Assembly: GCF_000241325.1 (NCBI RefSeq)
Contig: NZ_BAEI01000057.1
Location: forward strand, 62,001 to 126,000
Origin: Gordonia polyisoprenivorans NBRC 16320 = JCM 10675
Lineage (GTDB): Bacteria; Actinomycetota; Actinomycetes; Mycobacteriales; Mycobacteriaceae
Length of the DNA stretch: 64,000 nucleotides
Reading direction: 5' to 3'
The notes under the pieces were generated by a model, which saw only the letters and a list, made by a program, of their open reading frames with translations, did no database searches and was not told the DNA's origin. Positions 1 to 8,757 of the stretch are shown in pieces; within the stretch, counting starts at the first letter, position 1; each line of letters begins with the position of its first letter. Both the position numbers and the translations under genes were made by a program.

Positions 1-1
1 C

Positions 2-1024
2 ATGGCCGCACCGATTGCTCTCGTCGCTCTTCGCCTGCTGCAAGGACTTTCGGCGGCAGGCGAGCAATCGGGCGCCAGTTCGCTCACGGTCGAACACGCC
101 GACCAGGGCAAGCGCGCGTTCTACGCCAGCTGGACGCTCAACGGCACCCAGGCCGGGCTGCTCGTCGGCACCCTCGCCTTCATCCCCGTCGCCGCGCTCC
201 CCGAGGACACCCTGCTCAGTTGGGGCTGGCGTGTCCCGTTCTGGTTCAGTGCCGTGGTCATGTTCGTCGCATACCTGATCCGCCGCACGATGCCCGAGAC
301 CCCCGTCTTCGAGAAGATCAAGGACTCGACCGAAGGCGTCTCCGACATCCCGCTGCTGGTGCTGCTGCGCTTCCACTGGCGGGCCCTGGTCCGGGTGATC
401 GCCTGCTCGACGATCTCGGTCATGAGCACTCTGTTCTCGACCTTCGCCCTCAAATACGCGACCACCGACTTCGCCGTCTCGAAGAGTTCGATGTTGCTCG
501 TCAGCGTCATCGCCAACCTCGTCATGCTGCTCAGCCAGCCGCTGTGGGGCCTGGCCGCCGACCGTATCGGGCGCAAGCCGATCTTCATCGGCGGAGCACT
601 GGGCTGCGCCGTACTGGCATTCCCCTACCTGCTGATCATCACCACCGGCTCCTTCTGGGCGATCCTCGTGGCCACCCTGATCATCCAGACCGTCGTCTAC
701 GCGGCCGCCAACGCCGTCTGGCCGTCGTTCTACTCCGAGATGTTCCCGGCCAAGGTCCGGTACTCGGGCGTGGCCATCGGCACCCAGATCGGCTTCATGG
801 CCAGCGGGTTCCTGCCCCTGATCGCCGCCGCGATCCTCGGCGAGGGCCGGATGGGTTGGGTCCCGGTCGCCGTGGTCGTCGCCGCGTTCGCCGTGGTCGC
901 CGCACTCGCTGCCGCCACCGCGGTCGAGACGCACAAGACCGACACGATGCGACTCGGCGAGGAACCCGTCAAAGGAGCCGACACCATGACCGCGTCCGCC
1001 CCGGCCTCGCCGTCGATGGCCTGA
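2..1024 (+). CDS. MFS permease, metabolite:H+ symporter (MHS) type, 5'-truncated by window edge
   Basis: C-terminal 340 residues of a major facilitator transporter. The frame is open to the window edge, so the true start lies outside and the Met at position 2 is probably internal. The visible start, RLLQGLSAAGEQSG, matches the conserved helix-4 region of the MHS subfamily (ShiA, ProP, KgtP), so roughly the first three helices are missing. The loop motif GLAADRIGRKP near residues 182-192 is the second MFS signature, and several hydrophobic segments follow. It lies 59 bp upstream of a shikimate dehydrogenase family gene on the same strand, so shikimate, quinate or a related hydroaromatic acid is the likely substrate. 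That substrate call rests on context only. Confidence 0.85.
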   Translation: MAAPIALVALRLLQGLSAAGEQSGASSLTVEHADQGKRAFYASWTLNGTQAGLLVGTLAFIPVAALPEDTLLSWGWRVPFWFSAVVMFVAYLIRRTMPETPVFEKIKDSTEGVSDIPLLVLLRFHWRALVRVIACSTISVMSTLFSTFALKYATTDFAVSKSSMLLVSVIANLVMLLSQPLWGLAADRIGRKPIFIGGALGCAVLAFPYLLIITTGSFWAILVATLIIQTVVYAAANAVWPSFYSEMFPAKVRYSGVAIGTQIGFMASGFLPLIAAAILGEGRMGWVPVAVVVAAFAVVAALAAATAVETHKTDTMRLGEEPVKGADTMTASAPASPSMA

Positions 1025-1083
1025 CACCTCTCGCCCACCCGGCACCGGGACGATTCCCGGCCCGATCATCAAAGGACACACCA

Positions 1084-2022
1084 ATGTTCGACATCGAATT
1101 CGCCACCGCAGCCCGCCGCGCATCCGGCGGTGCCGTGGTCGCCGCCCTGATCGGGCAGGGGATCTCCCGGTCGCTCACGCCTGCCATGCATGAGCGCGAG
1201 GCCGCCCACCACGGACTGGACTACACCTACCTGACCCTCGACGTCCCGGTGGCGGCCACGGCCACCGTCGACCTCGCAGCGTTGCTGGCCCGCGCCGCCG
1301 ACGCCGGGCTCGTCGGGCTCAACGTCACCCATCCGTTCAAGCAACGCATACTGGCTCATCTCGACGATCTCTCGCCCGACGCCGCCCGTCTCGGTGCGGT
1401 CAACACGGTCGTCTTCGACGGCGGTCGCGCGATCGGCCACAACACCGACTGGTCGGGGTTCGCGCGCAGCTTCGACCGAGGCCTCGGCGCCGGTCTCGGC
1501 GCAGCGGCCGCCCCCCGGAAGTCGGTGGTGCAGATCGGCGCCGGCGGAGCAGGTGCTGCCGTCGCCTATGCCGTACTCACCACCGGAGTGGCCCACTTCC
1601 ACCTCGTCGACACCGACACCACCCGGGCCGCCGGACTCGCCGCCACCCTGCGCGCCATGTTCGATGCCGAGATCACCTCCGGTGGAGTCGATTCCGTTGC
1701 CGCCGCGCTGGCCGGCGCGGACGGGCTGGTGCACGCCACCCCGATCGGGATGGCCCATCACCCCGGCATCGCGGTGGACCCGGCGCTGCTGCGCGCCGAC
1801 CTCTGGGTCGCCGACGTCGTCTACCGTCCGGCCGTCACCGAGTTGATCGCGTCGGCCCGTGCGGTCGGCGCACGCACCCTGCCGGGCGACGGGATGGCGG
1901 TCGGGCAGGCCGTCGACGCGCTGCGGCTGTTCACCGGCATCGAGCCGGACGCCGACCGGATGGCCGCCCACATCGCCGAACTCATCGCCGCCGAGGACCT
2001 CGCCGAACGCCGGACCGCCTGA
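1084..2022 (+). CDS. shikimate/quinate dehydrogenase (AroE family)
   Basis: 312 aa. NAD(P)-dependent oxidoreductase acting on shikimate or quinate. The substrate-binding motif SRSLTPAMHE is at residues 28-37, the catalytic Lys at 86 in NVTHPFKQ, NTDWSGF at 120-126, and a Rossmann loop QIGAGGAGAA near residue 150. The ATG at 1084 follows an AAAGGA ribosome-binding site; the same frame is open far upstream but overlaps the permease. Pairing with an MHS permease and a TetR regulator suggests a catabolic quinate/shikimate enzyme (QsuD-like) rather than the biosynthetic AroE. That is inference; cofactor preference cannot be read with certainty. Confidence 0.9.
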   Translation: MFDIEFATAARRASGGAVVAALIGQGISRSLTPAMHEREAAHHGLDYTYLTLDVPVAATATVDLAALLARAADAGLVGLNVTHPFKQRILAHLDDLSPDAARLGAVNTVVFDGGRAIGHNTDWSGFARSFDRGLGAGLGAAAAPRKSVVQIGAGGAGAAVAYAVLTTGVAHFHLVDTDTTRAAGLAATLRAMFDAEITSGGVDSVAAALAGADGLVHATPIGMAHHPGIAVDPALLRADLWVADVVYRPAVTELIASARAVGARTLPGDGMAVGQAVDALRLFTGIEPDADRMAAHIAELIAAEDLAERRTA

Positions 2023-2151
2023 GGGCGCCCGTCACAACGCCGAGGGCGCCCGCCAGTTCACCGACAGCGCTCAGCTCAGTCCCGACAGCGCTCGATGAGG
2101 CGCTGTCGGCGCCGGGAAGAGCGCTGTCGGCGTCGTGGCGAGCGCCCTCGG
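2021..2151. repeat. nested inverted-repeat cluster between the dehydrogenase and TetR genes
   Basis: GAGGGCGCCCG occurs at 2021-2031 and 2042-2052. CCGACAGCGCTC occurs at 2061-2072 and 2082-2093. Inverted copies follow: GCGCTGTCGG at 2100-2109, GAGCGCTGTCGG at 2119-2130 and GAGCGCCCTCGG at 2140-2151. The inner pair forms a 10-bp hairpin (2082-2091 with 2100-2109, 8-nt loop); the outer arms can pair around it to give a long cruciform. It could terminate the dehydrogenase transcript or be an operator array for the adjacent TetR protein. It has no T-tract. Confidence 0.75.
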
Positions 2152-2180
2152 CACAGTGAACGAACGATAGAGTTCATGGC

Positions 2181-2828
2181 GTGACCGATCCCGCACCCCG
2201 ACGCCGCGACAGCGAACGCACCAAGGCCGACATCGTGAAGGTCGCGACGAAAGAGTTCGCCGACAAGGGGTTTGCGGGTGCGCGGGTCGACGAGATCGCC
2301 GCCAAGACCCACACCACCAAGCGGATGATCTACTACTACTACGGCGACAAGGACGGTCTGTACCAAGCCGTCCTCGAGGCGTCCTACGGACGTATCCGGC
2401 GCCTCGAGCAGAAGGTCACCCACATCGCCGACGACCCGGTTGCCGCGTTGCGCCACGTCGCCGAGATCACCTTCGACCATCACGACCGCAACCCCGATTT
2501 CATCCGCATCGTCGCGGGTGAGAACATCCTGCGGGCGGCGCACCTCAAACATGCGGCAGGCGTTGGGCGGCTGGGTAATCCGGCGCTCGACGTGCTGTCA
2601 CGGATTCTCGAGTCCGGTCGTGAGAAAGGGATGTTCCGCACCGACGTCGACGCCCTCGACGTCCATCTCGCGATCAGCAGTTTCTGCTTCTTCCGGGTGG
2701 CCAACCGGTTCTCATGGAAGACCCTGTTCGACCGCGATCTCGCCGCCACCGACCAGCGCATCCATCAACGACGCATGATCGGCGACATGATCGTCGCCTA
2801 TCTCACCGACACGTCCACCCCGGACTGA
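2181..2828 (+). CDS. TetR family transcriptional regulator
   Basis: 215 aa. The N-terminal TetR helix-turn-helix spans about residues 12-60, with AKTHTTKRMIYYYYGDKDGLY at the recognition helix and following conserved tyrosines. The C-terminal half is a ligand-binding/dimerisation domain resembling TetR_C regions of aromatic-catabolism regulators. The start is GTG at 2181. It follows the shikimate dehydrogenase with a 158-bp inverted-repeat-rich gap and probably controls the transport/dehydrogenase cassette; a hydroaromatic ligand is inferred from context. Its stop is 6 bp from the convergent truA stop. Confidence 0.88.
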   Translation: MTDPAPRRRDSERTKADIVKVATKEFADKGFAGARVDEIAAKTHTTKRMIYYYYGDKDGLYQAVLEASYGRIRRLEQKVTHIADDPVAALRHVAEITFDHHDRNPDFIRIVAGENILRAAHLKHAAGVGRLGNPALDVLSRILESGREKGMFRTDVDALDVHLAISSFCFFRVANRFSWKTLFDRDLAATDQRIHQRRMIGDMIVAYLTDTSTPD

Positions 2829-2834
2829 ACCGCC

Positions 2835-3728
2835 TCAATCCCCGCAGCATCCGCCGGTACCCGGCGGCACCGCGTCGCGGACATCACGCGTGACGGCGTT
2901 GCGCGCGGACAACTCGTCGGCCGCCGGGTAGTCGACACCCACCAGACAGAGACCACGCGCCTGGGCGACCGGGACCTGGCTGCTGCGCGCGCGCTGCGCC
3001 AACAACCCACGGCACCATTCGACATCGCGACGGCCGTCGCCGACGCAGGCGACCGCACCGACGAGCGAGCGCACCATCGACCAGCAGAACGCATCGGCAC
3101 TCACCTCGCCGATCAGCACCCCCTCGTCGTCACGGCGCCACGCGAAGCGTTGGAGATCGCGGACCGTGGTGGCGCCTTCCCGGCGACGGCAGAAGGCCGC
3201 GAAATCGTTGAGCCCCAGCAGCGTCGAGGACGCTGCGTTCATCGCCTCGACGTCGAGTGGGCGACGCCACGTCGCGGTGGTCCGCGCCCGGGTGGGTTCG
3301 GCACCGAAGACCGCATCGGTGAGCCGATACCGGTAGTGGCGACGCAGCGCCGAGAACCGGGCGTCGAAGTGTTCGCTCACCGGGGTGACGGTCTTGACGC
3401 GCACATCGTCGGGCAGCATCTTGGCCAGCCGACCGACGAGCAACGCAGGACCGCCGGCCAGACTGCGCGTTTCCAGCGCCGAGGCCGGGATGTCGGCGTG
3501 ACAGACCTGACCGGTCGCGTGCACGCCCGCGTCGGTGCGTCCGGCGACGGTCAGGCGGATCGGCACGCGCAGCACCGTGGTGAGGGTGTCCTCGAGTACC
3601 CCGCACACGCTGCGCTGCCCGACCTGACGTGCCCAGCCGGCGAAATCGGTTCCGTCATAACCGATGTCGAAGCGCAGACGAACGAACCCGCCGCCCCCGG
3701 AATCGGTGGCGGCGGGTTCGTGCGGCAC
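2835..3728 (-). CDS. truA: tRNA pseudouridine synthase A
   Basis: 297 aa. Isomerises uridines 38-40 of the tRNA anticodon stem to pseudouridine. The catalytic Asp is D66 in the hallmark GRTDAGVHA (residues 63-71), and [16 protein letters not shown] near residue 17 is the typical start of the fold. It begins with GTG 8 bp after the rplQ stop, the usual actinobacterial position at the end of the alpha operon. The first 15 codons (Gly-rich) are covered by a 13-bp hairpin that may attenuate transcription from rplQ. The C-terminus ends CCGD, an unusual Cys-rich tail of unknown role. Confidence 0.95.
   Translation of the reverse strand: MPHEPAATDSGGGGFVRLRFDIGYDGTDFAGWARQVGQRSVCGVLEDTLTTVLRVPIRLTVAGRTDAGVHATGQVCHADIPASALETRSLAGGPALLVGRLAKMLPDDVRVKTVTPVSEHFDARFSALRRHYRYRLTDAVFGAEPTRARTTATWRRPLDVEAMNAASSTLLGLNDFAAFCRRREGATTVRDLQRFAWRRDDEGVLIGEVSADAFCWSMVRSLVGAVACVGDGRRDVEWCRGLLAQRARSSQVPVAQARGLCLVGVDYPAADELSARNAVTRDVRDAVPPGTGGCCGD
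3683..3720 (-). terminator. strong hairpin after rplQ, inside the truA 5' end
   Basis: CGAACCCGCCGCC at 3683-3695 pairs perfectly with GGCGGCGGGTTCG at 3708-3720 (13 bp, 12-nt loop). It lies just downstream of the rplQ stop on the minus strand and within the first codons of truA. There is no T-tract, so it is an attenuator or partial terminator candidate rather than a canonical terminator. Confidence 0.5.
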
Positions 3729-3736
3729 TGTCCGGC

Positions 3737-4366
3737 TCAGTCGTCCGACTTCTTCTCGGTCGAGCTGTCGACGTCGGCACCCTGCTCGTCTGCCTCGACG
3801 GCGGTCGCGGCGGTCGACTCGTCGTCGACGGCCTCGGCCACAGCCTCGGCGTTGGCCTTCGCGGCGTCGTCGGCGTCGGCCTCCACGGCCTCGACGACGT
3901 TGTCGCCCGCAGGCTCGGCAACCGCGGCCTCGGTCTCGTCGAGCTTGGCCTCGGCGGCCTTGCGGGACGCGGCGACGCGGGTGGCGCGGTCGGCCTCGCT
4001 GGACGCGGTCGACCCGGTGACGAGTTCGATCACGGCCATCGGGGCGTTGTCACCCTTGCGCGGCAGCGTCTTGATGATGCGGGTGTAGCCGCCGTTGCGA
4101 TCGGCAAAGCTCGGACCGATCTCTTCGAACAGGACATGCACGATGTCCTTGTCGCGGATCACCTTGAGCACCTCACGACGGTTGGCCAGCTTGCCGGCCT
4201 TGGCGTGGGTGATCAGCTTCTCCGCGTACGGCCGCAGGCGCTTGGCCTTGGCCTCGGTGGTGGTGATGCGGCCGTGCTCGAAGAGCGAGGTGGCGAGGTT
4301 CGCCAGGATCGCCTTCTGGTGGCTCGCCGACCCGCCGAGGCGGGCACCCTTGGTGGGCTTGGGCAT
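3737..4366 (-). CDS. rplQ: 50S ribosomal protein L17 with long acidic C-terminal extension
   Basis: 209 aa against about 120 in most bacteria. Residues 1-120 are a standard L17 core ([13 protein letters not shown] start, the [20 protein letters not shown] region, the NGGYTRI segment). The remaining ~85 residues form an Ala/Asp/Glu/Val-rich, probably disordered tail ending EKKSDD. Extended L17 tails occur in Mycobacteriales. It is the fifth gene of the alpha operon, after rpoA. The start is the ATG at 4366, where the core begins. Confidence 0.97.
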   Translation of the reverse strand: MPKPTKGARLGGSASHQKAILANLATSLFEHGRITTTEAKAKRLRPYAEKLITHAKAGKLANRREVLKVIRDKDIVHVLFEEIGPSFADRNGGYTRIIKTLPRKGDNAPMAVIELVTGSTASSEADRATRVAASRKAAEAKLDETEAAVAEPAGDNVVEAVEADADDAAKANAEAVAEAVDDESTAATAVEADEQGADVDSSTEKKSDD

Positions 4367-4429
4367 TGTCTTCTCCTAGACGGACTCCCCCATCGCTGAA
4401 TGGGGGAAGTCAGGGTTGGCGTGCAGCGG

Positions 4430-5482
4430 CTACAGCTGCTCGGTCTCTGCGAAATCCTCACCGGAGTCACCGTCGAACGACACATCGTCCGACCACGTTC
4501 CGGTCGCCGGGTCGTAACCGGCCACCTGCGACGGATCGAAGCTCGCCGGGCTGTCCTTGAGAGCCAGACCCAGGGCGTGCAGCTTCACCTTCACCTCGTC
4601 GATCGACTTCTGCCCGAAGTTGCGGATGTCGAGCAGATCCGACTCGGTCCGCGCCACGAGCTCACCGACGGTGTGTACACCCTCGCGCTTGAGGCAGTTG
4701 TAGGACCGGACGGTCAGGTCGAGATCCTCGATCGGCAGGCTGAACGAGGCGATGTGATCGGCCTCGGCCGGGCTCGGCCCGATCTCGATGCCCTCGGCCT
4801 CGACGTTGAGCTCCCGGGCGAGCCCGAACAGCTCCACCAGGGTCTTGCCCGCCGACGCCAACGCATCACGCGCGCTGATCGAGTTCTTGGTCTCCACATC
4901 GAGCACGAGCCGATCGAAGTCGGTGCGCTGCTCGACACGGGTGGCCTCGACCTTGTAGGTGACCTTGAGCACCGGCGAGTAGATCGAGTCGACCGGGATG
5001 CGGCCGATCTCGGCACCCGACGCCTTGTTCTGCACGGCCGGCACGTATCCGCGGCCCCGCTCGACGACGAGCTCGATCTCGAGCTTGCCCTTGTCGTTCA
5101 GGGTGGCGATGTGCAGATCGGGGTTGTGCACGGTGACACCGGCCGGGGGGACGATGTCGGCGCCGGTAACGGTGCCCGGACCCTGCTTGCGCACGTACAT
5201 CGTGACCGGCTCGTCCTCTTCGGAGCTGACCACGAGGCCCTTGAGGTTCAGGATGATGTCGGTGACGTCTTCCTTCACCCCGGGGACGGTGGTGAACTCG
5301 TGGAGCACACCGTCGATGCGGATGCTGGTGATCGCAGCACCCGGGATCGAGCTGAGCAGGGTACGACGCAGCGAGTTGCCGAGGGTGTAGCCGAAGCCGG
5401 GCTCGAGCGGTTCGATGACGAACTTCGACCGGTTGTCGGCGAGGATCTCCTCGGTCAGGGTGGGTCGCTGTGAGATGAGCAT
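4430..5482 (-). CDS. rpoA: DNA-directed RNA polymerase subunit alpha
   Basis: 350 aa, normal length. The N-terminal assembly domain (about residues 1-230) begins [12 protein letters not shown] and contains [20 protein letters not shown], the dimerisation/beta-contact motif. A linker leads to the C-terminal domain with [20 protein letters not shown] and [17 protein letters not shown], the helix-hairpin-helix that contacts UP elements and activators. The tail after about residue 320 is acidic. It is the fourth gene of the rpsM-rpsK-rpsD-rpoA-rplQ series. Confidence 0.98.
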   Translation of the reverse strand: MLISQRPTLTEEILADNRSKFVIEPLEPGFGYTLGNSLRRTLLSSIPGAAITSIRIDGVLHEFTTVPGVKEDVTDIILNLKGLVVSSEEDEPVTMYVRKQGPGTVTGADIVPPAGVTVHNPDLHIATLNDKGKLEIELVVERGRGYVPAVQNKASGAEIGRIPVDSIYSPVLKVTYKVEATRVEQRTDFDRLVLDVETKNSISARDALASAGKTLVELFGLARELNVEAEGIEIGPSPAEADHIASFSLPIEDLDLTVRSYNCLKREGVHTVGELVARTESDLLDIRNFGQKSIDEVKVKLHALGLALKDSPASFDPSQVAGYDPATGTWSDDVSFDGDSGEDFAETEQL

Positions 5483-5573
5483 TCTGAGATTTCTCCTTGT
5501 GGCCGACCGCTATATGACGGCCTAGAAGTGAACCGAACAGCTTGTGCTGCTTGGCAATTACTGATTCGACGGA

Positions 5574-6179
5574 CTACTTGCTGTAGAACTCGACGATGAG
5601 CTGTTCCTGCAGCGGGACCTCGATCTGGGCGCGCTCGGGCACGTTGTGCACGAGGATGCGCAGGGTCGAGGGAACCACCTGCAGCCAACCCGGGACCGGA
5701 CGATCGCCGACGAGCTCCTTGGCGATCTGGAACGGAGTGGTCTGCAGCGACTTCGGCCGGACGTCGATGATGTCGTACTGGCTGACGCGGTAGCTGGGCA
5801 CATCGACCTTCACACCGTTGACGGTGAAGTGGCCGTGGCTGACCATCTGCCGGGCCTGACGACGCGTGCGGGCGATGCCGGCACGGTAGACGACGTTGTC
5901 CAGGCGGGTCTCGAGGAGCTTGAGCAACTCGTCACCGGTCTTACCGGTACGACGGTTGGCTTCCTCGTAGTAGCGACGGAACTGCTTCTCGAGCACGCCG
6001 TAGGTGAAGCGAGCCTTCTGCTTCTCCTGCAGCTGCAGGAGGTATTCGCTCTCCTTGATCCGCGAACGGCCGTGCTGGCCGGGCGGGTAGGGGCGACGCT
6101 CGAACGCCTGGTCGCCTCCGATGAGGTCGACGCGAAGACGACGGGACTTCTTTGTGGCGGGGCCGGTATAACGAGCCAT
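5574..6179 (-). CDS. rpsD: 30S ribosomal protein S4
   Basis: 201 aa, full length. Primary 16S-binding protein; begins MARYTGPATKKSRRL and carries the S4 RNA-binding domain with LDNVVYRAGIARTRRQARQM around residues 92-111. It lacks the zinc-binding Cys cluster (C- form). In many bacteria S4 represses its own operon by binding the rpsM leader; a structured leader is present upstream of rpsM here. Confidence 0.98.
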   Translation of the reverse strand: MARYTGPATKKSRRLRVDLIGGDQAFERRPYPPGQHGRSRIKESEYLLQLQEKQKARFTYGVLEKQFRRYYEEANRRTGKTGDELLKLLETRLDNVVYRAGIARTRRQARQMVSHGHFTVNGVKVDVPSYRVSQYDIIDVRPKSLQTTPFQIAKELVGDRPVPGWLQVVPSTLRILVHNVPERAQIEVPLQEQLIVEFYSK

Positions 6180-6200
6180 TGTCTATTCTTTCCTTTCCCG

Positions 6201-6608
6201 CTAGACCCGACGCCGCTTGGGCGGACGGCAACCGTTGTGCGGCTGCGGGGTGACATCGGAGATGGTGCCGACCTCGAGGCCGGCGGCCTGCAGCGACCGG
6301 ATCGCGGTCTCGCGACCCGAACCCGGTCCCTTGACGAACACGTCGACCTTCTTGACGCCGTGCTCCTGGGCCTTGCGCGCGGCGTTCTCGGCCGCGAGCT
6401 GAGCCGCGAACGGGGTGCTCTTGCGCGAGCCCTTGAACCCGACGTGGCCCGACGACGCCCAGCTGATGACGTTGCCGTTGGGGTCGGTGATCGACACGAT
6501 GGTGTTGTTGAACGTCGACTTGATGTGTGCGTTGCCGTGCGGGACGTTCTTCTTATCGCGACGGCGTGCGCCCTTCTTCGGGCCTGCGCTTCGTGACTTA
6601 GGAGGCAT
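6201..6608 (-). CDS. rpsK: 30S ribosomal protein S11
   Basis: 135 aa. The core contains [20 protein letters not shown] and the C-terminal [12 protein letters not shown], both diagnostic for S11 of the 30S platform. The N-terminus is basic ([19 protein letters not shown]). Its ATG shares one base with the rpsM stop (TAATG), indicating translational coupling. Confidence 0.98.
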   Translation of the reverse strand: MPPKSRSAGPKKGARRRDKKNVPHGNAHIKSTFNNTIVSITDPNGNVISWASSGHVGFKGSRKSTPFAAQLAAENAARKAQEHGVKKVDVFVKGPGSGRETAIRSLQAAGLEVGTISDVTPQPHNGCRPPKRRRV

Positions 6609-6976
6609 TACTTCTTCTTCCCGGCGATGGTCTTCTTCGGGCCCTTGCGAGTACGGGCATTGGTCTTGGTGCGCTGTCCACGGACGGGCAGGCCACGACG
6701 GTGACGCAGACCCTGGTAGCAGCCGATCTCGATCTTGCGACGGATGTCGGCCTGGACCTCGCGGCGCAGGTCACCCTCGACCTTCACCGAGGCTTCGATG
6801 TATTCACGCAGCTTCGCGACGTCTGCGTCGGTGAGATCCTTGGCGCGCAGGTCCGGGCTGAGCCCGGTTCCGGCCAGGATCTCCTTGGAGGTGGTACGCC
6901 CAACTCCATAGATGTAGGTCAGTGCGATCTCCAGCCGCTTCTCGCGGGGGAGATCCACACCAGCAACACGTGCCAT
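6608..6976 (-). CDS. rpsM: 30S ribosomal protein S13
   Basis: 122 aa. The start [20 protein letters not shown], the [12 protein letters not shown] helix-two-turn-helix and the basic tail [15 protein letters not shown] identify S13 of the 30S head. It heads the alpha operon. A leader of roughly 190 bp separates it from rpmJ and can form a nested hairpin (6999-7049). Confidence 0.98.
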   Translation of the reverse strand: MARVAGVDLPREKRLEIALTYIYGVGRTTSKEILAGTGLSPDLRAKDLTDADVAKLREYIEASVKVEGDLRREVQADIRRKIEIGCYQGLRHRRGLPVRGQRTKTNARTRKGPKKTIAGKKK

Positions 6977-6998
6977 GTGGCGGGATTCCTTTACTTCT

Positions 6999-7049
6999 CA
7001 GAGGTCTGCTCCTGGTCCGTCCCGGACTCTTGCCGGGCTCCGGCCTCTG
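6999..7049 (-). promoter_or_regulatory. structured leader element upstream of rpsM (candidate S4 autoregulatory site)
   Basis: On the transcript, CAGAGG (7044-7049) can pair with CCTCTG (6999-7004), enclosing a 5-bp hairpin CCCGG/CCGGG (7033-7037 with 7021-7025, 7-nt loop). It lies 23 nt upstream of the rpsM start, where S4 represses the alpha operon in several bacteria. The pairing is visible; the S4 role is inference. Confidence 0.4.
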
Positions 7050-7171
7050 AACCGGAGGTGGGCGCCGACCCGTGTGTCGACGCTGGTGCCAAGAGGGCTT
7101 CACAAATCCTGTTCAGCTCTTCTGGTGTATTCAGTTGTCTCTCAAGCGACCCGGAGGGTGGCGAGTGATGA

Positions 7172-7285
7172 TCAGCCCTGACGCTGCTTGTGACGCAGGT
7201 TCTCGCAGATCACCATGACCCGACCGTTACGGCGGATCACCTTGCACTTCTCACAGATCGGCTTGACGCTCGGCTGAACCTTCAC
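7172..7285 (-). CDS. rpmJ: 50S ribosomal protein L36
   Basis: 37 aa read by hand: starts GTG at 7285 as [15 protein letters not shown], then [17 protein letters not shown], and ends KQRQG. The Cys/Cys and Cys/His ligands (CEKC, C, H) of the zinc-ribbon L36 are present, so this is the zinc-containing form. It sits between infA and rpsM, its usual place. Confidence 0.95.
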   Translation of the reverse strand: MKVQPSVKPICEKCKVIRRNGRVMVICENLRHKQRQG

Positions 7286-7352
7286 GTCAATCTCTCCTGT
7301 TACTCGCCCGCCGGGCACGGCCGATGGCCGCACCGATGGCGGGTGTGGTTAC

Positions 7353-7373
7353 CCCGGGCCGCCCCGGCCCGGG
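7353..7373 (-). terminator. GC-only hairpin between infA and rpmJ
   Basis: CCCGGGCCG (7353-7361) pairs with CGGCCCGGG (7365-7373), a 9-bp stem with a CCC loop, 5 bp downstream of the infA stop on the minus strand. No T-tract follows. It probably modulates readthrough from infA into rpmJ. Confidence 0.45.
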
Positions 7374-7378
7374 AGGTC

Positions 7379-7600
7379 TTACTTGTAGCGGTAGACGATG
7401 CGCCCACGACCGAGGTCGTAGGGCGAAAGTTCCACGACGACCCGGTCCTCGGGCAGGATGCGGATGTAGTGCTGCCGCATCTTGCCGCTGATGTGGGCGA
7501 GCACCTTGTGACCGTTTTCCAGCTCGATGCGAAACATCGCATTCGGCAGGGGTTCGATCACCCGACCCTCGACCTCGATGGCCCCGTCTTTCTTCGCCAT
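7379..7600 (-). CDS. infA: translation initiation factor IF-1
   Basis: 73 aa, full length. Single OB-fold S1-type domain; starts [14 protein letters not shown] and contains [19 protein letters not shown] and the C-terminal YRYK. The frame stays open upstream to 7798, but IF-1 starts at the ATG at 7600; the extra sequence is the leader. It is the first gene of this ribosomal block and has its own promoter. Confidence 0.98.
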   Translation of the reverse strand: MAKKDGAIEVEGRVIEPLPNAMFRIELENGHKVLAHISGKMRQHYIRILPEDRVVVELSPYDLGRGRIVYRYK

Positions 7601-7918
7601 GTCCTCCGCGATCCTGTCGCGCGCCCTCATCAGGCGCGTAACCCGGTTGAATTCGTTCCGATCCGTTACTGTGTGGGCACCCCGGGACAGCGTCACCAGG
7701 TGCCCGTTCCGGTGCTGACCGGAACTCGATACCTCACGCCCCGGCCCGTGCAACCACCTGCGGAGAGACTCCTGCGGTGGACACACGAATGCCGGCACGC
7801 TTTGCGCACCGCCGTCCTATGCTACGCGAACTGCGGGAACACTCCAAACCGTCGAGAAACCCGGAACCATGGCCGCACGAATCCGGCATCTCGCGCCGAC
7901 GATGGCACACTATTTGCC
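7601..7918. other. divergent intergenic region: infA promoter and leader
   Basis: There is no gene in these 318 bp. On the minus strand a sigma-70-type promoter is readable: -35 TTGGAG (7842-7847), 17-bp spacer, -10 TAGCAT (7819-7824). This gives an infA leader of about 210 nt. The plus-strand gene at 7919 must also start from here, but I see no clear promoter for it. Confidence 0.55.
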
Positions 7919-8314
7919 ATGCGTGCCTTCTTGATCCAGAGCGCTCTCAGCGGCGTCGCCCTGTGGGTGGCGACACTGATCGTGCCCGGCCTGGACTTCG
8001 TGTTCCCCGACAATGCGGGCTTCGGCGTCAAACTGGGGATCGTCGTGTTGGTCGCGCTGATCTTCGGCGTGATCAACGCGTTCATCAAACCGATCGTGCA
8101 GATCTTCGCGATCCCGCTCTACATCCTCACCCTCGGGCTGATCCACATCGTGATCAACGCGTTCATGCTCGAGATCACCTCGTGGATCACCCACAACACC
8201 ACGTCCTGGGGCCTACAGGTCGACCACTTCTTCTGGTCGGCGGTTCTCGGCGCGCTGGTCATCTCGGTGGTGAGCTGGCTGATCTCGATGGTGCTCAAGG
8301 AGCCCGTCCGATGA
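7919..8314 (+). CDS. small membrane protein, phage-holin-4-2 like family
   Basis: 131 aa with four predicted membrane helices: about residues 5-25, 37-60, 62-88 and 108-127. The central FGVINAFIKPIVQIFAIPLY and LTLGLIHIVINAFML segments are typical of the widespread Phage_holin_4_2 (YvlD-like) family of unknown function. Despite the family name nothing here suggests a phage. The ATG at 7919 was chosen because the family starts with a short hydrophobic helix; the frame is open far upstream without conservation. Divergent from infA. Confidence 0.8.
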   Translation: MRAFLIQSALSGVALWVATLIVPGLDFVFPDNAGFGVKLGIVVLVALIFGVINAFIKPIVQIFAIPLYILTLGLIHIVINAFMLEITSWITHNTTSWGLQVDHFFWSAVLGALVISVVSWLISMVLKEPVR

Positions 8315-8475
8315 GTCGAATCAGCGAGCTGCGCCGGCCGTCACGCTCGTTACCCTGCCTGTGTGTGAGGCGTCGCGTGGCAGTTGCATCTCAGGGTTGC
8401 CCCTGAGCGCATACGTCAGGGTTTCGGGGATGCTCCCGATGTTCGTCGCGGTGAAGTCGGAGGACGATCATCGAC

Positions 8476-8703
8476 ATGAGAATCGACACCTGGTGGCCAC
8501 GGTTGGCCTCGGATACGCAGGCGTGGTTGATCGAGCACAACGGCGAACCGTTGCCGCCGGGAGTGAAGGCCGAGATCTTGACCGTGAACGGCGGATCGAC
8601 GGAGCCCTCGTGGTGGGCCGGGGAACTCGGCGAGGGTCAGACGGAGCTTTCCGATGCCGCCGTCGACTGGATCGAGTCGGTTGCCAACGACGAGGGCATC
8701 TGA
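8476..8703 (+). CDS. small protein of unknown function
   Basis: 75 aa, MRIDTWWPRLASDTQAWL start, acidic (about 14 Asp/Glu), Trp-rich (WW at 6-7 and 46-47), no membrane segment. A GGAGGAC motif lies about 15 nt upstream of the ATG. Composition and codon usage look like a real gene rather than a shadow of anything on the other strand. I do not recognise the family. Confidence 0.6.
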   Translation: MRIDTWWPRLASDTQAWLIEHNGEPLPPGVKAEILTVNGGSTEPSWWAGELGEGQTELSDAAVDWIESVANDEGI

Positions 8704-8757
8704 GAAACGCTGCCCCCGCCCGGCGTCACCGGCCGTCGAGACATCAGGCCGCCGACG

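Noticed and set aside
220-1083. Upstream extension of the shikimate dehydrogenase frame
   Set aside because: It overlaps the permease in another frame and is Arg/Pro-rich shadow sequence; a ribosome-binding site supports 1084.
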